This document shows positions 62,257 through 64,000 of a stretch of 64,000 bases of DNA, piece after piece. Both the position numbers and the translations under genes were made by a program. Every line of letters starts with the position of its first letter. Position 1 is the first letter of the stretch. The DNA is from CAVSUB01 sp963730995 (GTDB taxonomy: Bacteria > Acidobacteriota > Vicinamibacteria > Vicinamibacterales > 2-12-FULL-66-21). The notes beneath the pieces were generated by a model. That model had not been told where the DNA came from and made no database searches. It worked only from the letters and a program-made list of their open reading frames with translations. The stretch lies in contig CAVSUB010000001.1 in assembly GCA_963730995.1 (NCBI GenBank), forward strand, positions 930,001-994,000, written 5' to 3'.

Positions 62257-62344
62257 GGGATCGGGGATCAGGGATCCGAAAACACAGAGTCGCTCGGCCG
62301 ACGTCCTGGTTTTTTCCGAATCCCTGATCCTGATCCCCGATCCC
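62257..62344. terminator. Long inverted repeat with GATCGGGGATC core
   Basis: GGGATCGGGGATCAGG (62257-62272) pairs with CCTGATCCCCGATCCC (62329-62344), a 16-bp perfect stem. Further pairing (GATCCGAAAA with TTTTCCGAATC) continues toward the centre. It separates the GntR remnant from the convergent asparaginase gene. Confidence 0.5.
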
Positions 62345-62401
62345 GACACGATCACGATCTACCGCTTCTCCCCCACGGGCTTCACACCAACCGGTTGAAT
62401 G

Positions 62402-63538
62402 TCAGTCGGTCGCCTTGCCCTCGAGCAGGGCGTCGCACATGATCTGCTGCGCGCCGTTCTCGGTGCACACGGCGTACTTGACGTTCTCGCCATACATGCC
62501 CACGCCCGCGTGCTCCCCTTTCGCGTTCAGCATGTAGAAGTTGATGCCAAAGTTCGGGAGCCCGCGCGAATTCAGCAGGCGCTTCTCCACCGTGTTCGAT
62601 TGGATGCGCTTCAGCGCTTCCATGCCGGCGTCCTTCGGACTCTTGCCTCGGCGCATCTCCTCGACGATGAAGAAGGAACAGAGGTTGAACAGGTTGGCCT
62701 CGCCGCGGCCGGTGGATCCCGCGGCGCCGACGCTGCCGTCGACGTAGAGACCCGCGCCCAGAATCGGCGAATCACCCACGCGTCCGGGAATCTTGAACGC
62801 GAGGCCGCTCGTCGTCGTGACGCCGCAGATGTCGCCCGCGGCGTTGATGCCATTACAGTTGATGGTTCCGTAGAAGTGCTTCGGATCGATCAGGCCTTCC
62901 GCCATCATGTCGAGGCTCACCTGTCGCAGCGCCGCCTCCCGCTTGATCGGATCGAGATAGTGTAGGGGGTCGGATCGGCGCTTCCACTCGAGCCACTTGT
63001 TGCGGGACCGCTCGGTGTTCAGGTCCGCTTCGATCGTGAAGCCCATGCCCCGAGCGAACGCCTGGGCATCGCGGCCGACGATCAGATGATGGTCGGTCTG
63101 GTCCATCACCCTCTGCGCCACGAGTGAGGGCGTGCGTACGCCCTCCAGGCAGGCCACGCCGCCGGCGCGGCGTTTCGGACCGTGCATGCAGCAGGAATCG
63201 AGCTGGACGACGCCGTCGGCGTTCGGAACGCCGCCGTAGCCGACGCTATCTTCCAGCGGATCGAGCTCGACGATGTTGACGCCGGCGATCAGGGCATCGA
63301 GAACATCCTTGCCTTCGGTCATGAGACCAAAAGCAGTCTCGACACACGTCTTCGTTCCACCATTCTTGTACTGGTGGCCGTTGCCGGACGAAATGACGAC
63401 CGGCTTGACTCGACCGCGGGACACGGCCGGGGCCTGCGCCGCCGGCCTGGCCTGCGCCGCGGCCGCAATGCCGGCGGTGCCCGTGAGCACGAACTCTCGG
63501 CGGTTCATCCGTTTGGACGGGTCAGGATCGTGAATCAT
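62402..63538 (-). CDS. Tat-exported N4-(beta-N-acetylglucosaminyl)-L-asparaginase-like enzyme (Ntn hydrolase)
   Basis: 378 residues from the ATG at 63538 (an internal ATG at 63508 is possible). NRREFVLTG is a Tat-type signal. The Ntn features are VVISSGNG early, VELDPLEDSVGYGG, and the autoprocessing region ICGVTTTSGLAFK with the nucleophilic Thr, then GRVGDSPILGAGLYVD. It should cleave the GlcNAc-Asn bond of glycopeptides or degrade isoaspartyl-type amides after self-cleavage. Two palindromic elements lie immediately upstream. Confidence 0.88.
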   Translation of the reverse strand: MIHDPDPSKRMNRREFVLTGTAGIAAAAQARPAAQAPAVSRGRVKPVVISSGNGHQYKNGGTKTCVETAFGLMTEGKDVLDALIAGVNIVELDPLEDSVGYGGVPNADGVVQLDSCCMHGPKRRAGGVACLEGVRTPSLVAQRVMDQTDHHLIVGRDAQAFARGMGFTIEADLNTERSRNKWLEWKRRSDPLHYLDPIKREAALRQVSLDMMAEGLIDPKHFYGTINCNGINAAGDICGVTTTSGLAFKIPGRVGDSPILGAGLYVDGSVGAAGSTGRGEANLFNLCSFFIVEEMRRGKSPKDAGMEALKRIQSNTVEKRLLNSRGLPNFGINFYMLNAKGEHAGVGMYGENVKYAVCTENGAQQIMCDALLEGKATD

Positions 63539-63560
63539 GAAAGACCTCAGGTTTAGCGGC

Positions 63561-63580
63561 CCGACCTTCAGATCGGGCGT
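63561..63580. repeat. Palindromic element GCCCGACCTTCAGATCGGGC
   Basis: Twenty bases, a six-base-pair stem GCCCGA/TCGGGC around CCTTCAGA. It is closely related to the palindrome at 6281-6294 (shared CGACCTTCAG core). It lies 22 bases upstream of the asparaginase-like gene's start. Confidence 0.55.
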
Positions 63581-63599
63581 CCACGGGTCAGAAGAACCG

Positions 63600-63620
63600 G
63601 GCGGCGCTGTTCCGCCCGAT
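63600..63620. repeat. Second palindromic element CGGGCGG/CCGCCCG
   Basis: CGGGCGG, seven bases (cgctgtt), CCGCCCG; a perfect seven-base-pair stem. With the preceding palindrome it makes a tandem pair in the gene's upstream region. Confidence 0.55.
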
Positions 63621-63739
63621 TGAAGCCGAAACACGACATTGGGCCCTGAAGCCGTTCTCATCGGACCCTGTTGAAGATGCCGGCGAGAGTGTAGCGGATT
63701 TGTTGACGACTGCGGAACGCGACGACTAGGATCGCTCGG

Positions 63740-64000
63740 TTGCGAACGCGACAGATTTCTCTCGAGACCATTCGCGAGGCGGCCGGCAGAGTCTATGACG
63801 TCGTCTTCCGCACCCCCCTGGTGCGGCTGCCTACCGGAGCCGACGCTCCCGAGGTGTACCTCAAGCTCGAGACGCTTCAGCCGATTGGATCGTTCAAGAT
63901 CAGGGGCGCGCGCAATGCAGTCGGTCGGCTGGCGTCCGCGGACCTCGCGGGCGGCGTGTGGACCGTGAGCGCCGGCAATGCCGCCCAGGGGGTCGCTCTT
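63740..64000 (+). CDS. PLP-dependent threonine/serine dehydratase-like, 5' part
   Basis: The gene runs off the window. From the TTG at 63740 it reads RQISLETIREAAGRVYDVV, then RTPLVRLPTGAD, the PLP-lysine motif GSFKIRGARNAV and SAGNAAQGVAL. This is the fold-type II family of threonine dehydratases (IlvA/TdcB) and serine racemases; the end is not visible, so the exact reaction is open. AGGA lies about nine bases before the start. Confidence 0.85.
   Translation, partial: MRTRQISLETIREAAGRVYDVVFRTPLVRLPTGADAPEVYLKLETLQPIGSFKIRGARNAVGRLASADLAGGVWTVSAGNAAQGVAL

Overview
The window looks like a chromosomal stretch of a GC-rich soil bacterium, most likely an Acidobacteriota of the Vicinamibacteria type. 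This is inferred from gene content, not from a marker gene: a PadR regulator coupled to a MacB-like 'ADOP' permease, a secreted dipeptidyl-peptidase IV, a giant sortilin/BNR protein, a secreted M19 dipeptidase, a Tat-exported sugar-phosphate isomerase-like protein, DUF2339/DUF3999 and DUF4198/HupE pairs. I saw no rRNA, tRNA, CRISPR array, phage gene or intact insertion sequence.

Layout. (A) 1-6152: a surface-polysaccharide block on the + strand with four family-2 glycosyltransferases, one family-4 glycosyltransferase and a methyltransferase, mostly with overlapping stops and starts. (B) 6265-8750: Tat-exported TIM-barrel protein, amidohydrolase and a decayed hydrolase. (C) 8874-18918: two convergent signalling/transport operons. 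The + operon holds a TrpX-like binding protein, a STAS-fusion protein, an ABC permease, an ABC ATPase and an RsbW-like kinase. The - operon holds a UrtA-like binding protein, a dCACHE-HAMP-SpoIIE phosphatase, an RsbW-like kinase and STAS proteins. It ends in a 64-residue cysteine-rich ORF with a double-glycine-type leader. A block of about 770 bp carrying the 3' ends of two foreign genes (a ferredoxin-reductase-like gene and a C39/HlyB-type peptide exporter) is wedged between the two STAS genes. (D) 18950-31127: alkaline phosphatase, MFS transporter, ThuA-like protein, ParB-like protein, a broken di-heme oxidase, subtilase and outer-membrane barrel. (E) 31159-38830: repeat hairpins, BNR protein, secreted phosphatase, PilZ, TPR membrane protein, frameshifted RodZ and a response regulator. 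(F) 39259-58281: DPP-IV, DUF4440-like protein, PadR-ADOP pair, dipeptidase, DUF3999/DUF2339, membrane mannosyltransferase-like protein, dUTPase, HupE/DUF4198 and M23 peptidase. (G) 58300-64000: sortilin-like protein, YtrA-type GntR regulator with a remnant of its ABC partner, aspartylglucosaminidase-like enzyme and the 5' end of a threonine-dehydratase-like gene.

How genes work together. Region C is the most coherent system. Periplasmic binding proteins are co-transcribed with SpoIIE phosphatase, RsbW kinase and STAS anti-anti-sigma genes, which suggests ligand-controlled partner switching, possibly controlling the neighbouring ABC transporter. The cysteine-rich peptide and the exporter remnant suggest that a peptide-export locus once lay at or near this site.

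Quality notes. At least six genes carry frame interruptions (glycosyltransferase at 1-656, di-heme oxidase, RodZ, DUF3999 twice, dUTPase). One more is eroded by deletion (hydrolase at 8451). Some may be sequencing or assembly errors; reads would decide.
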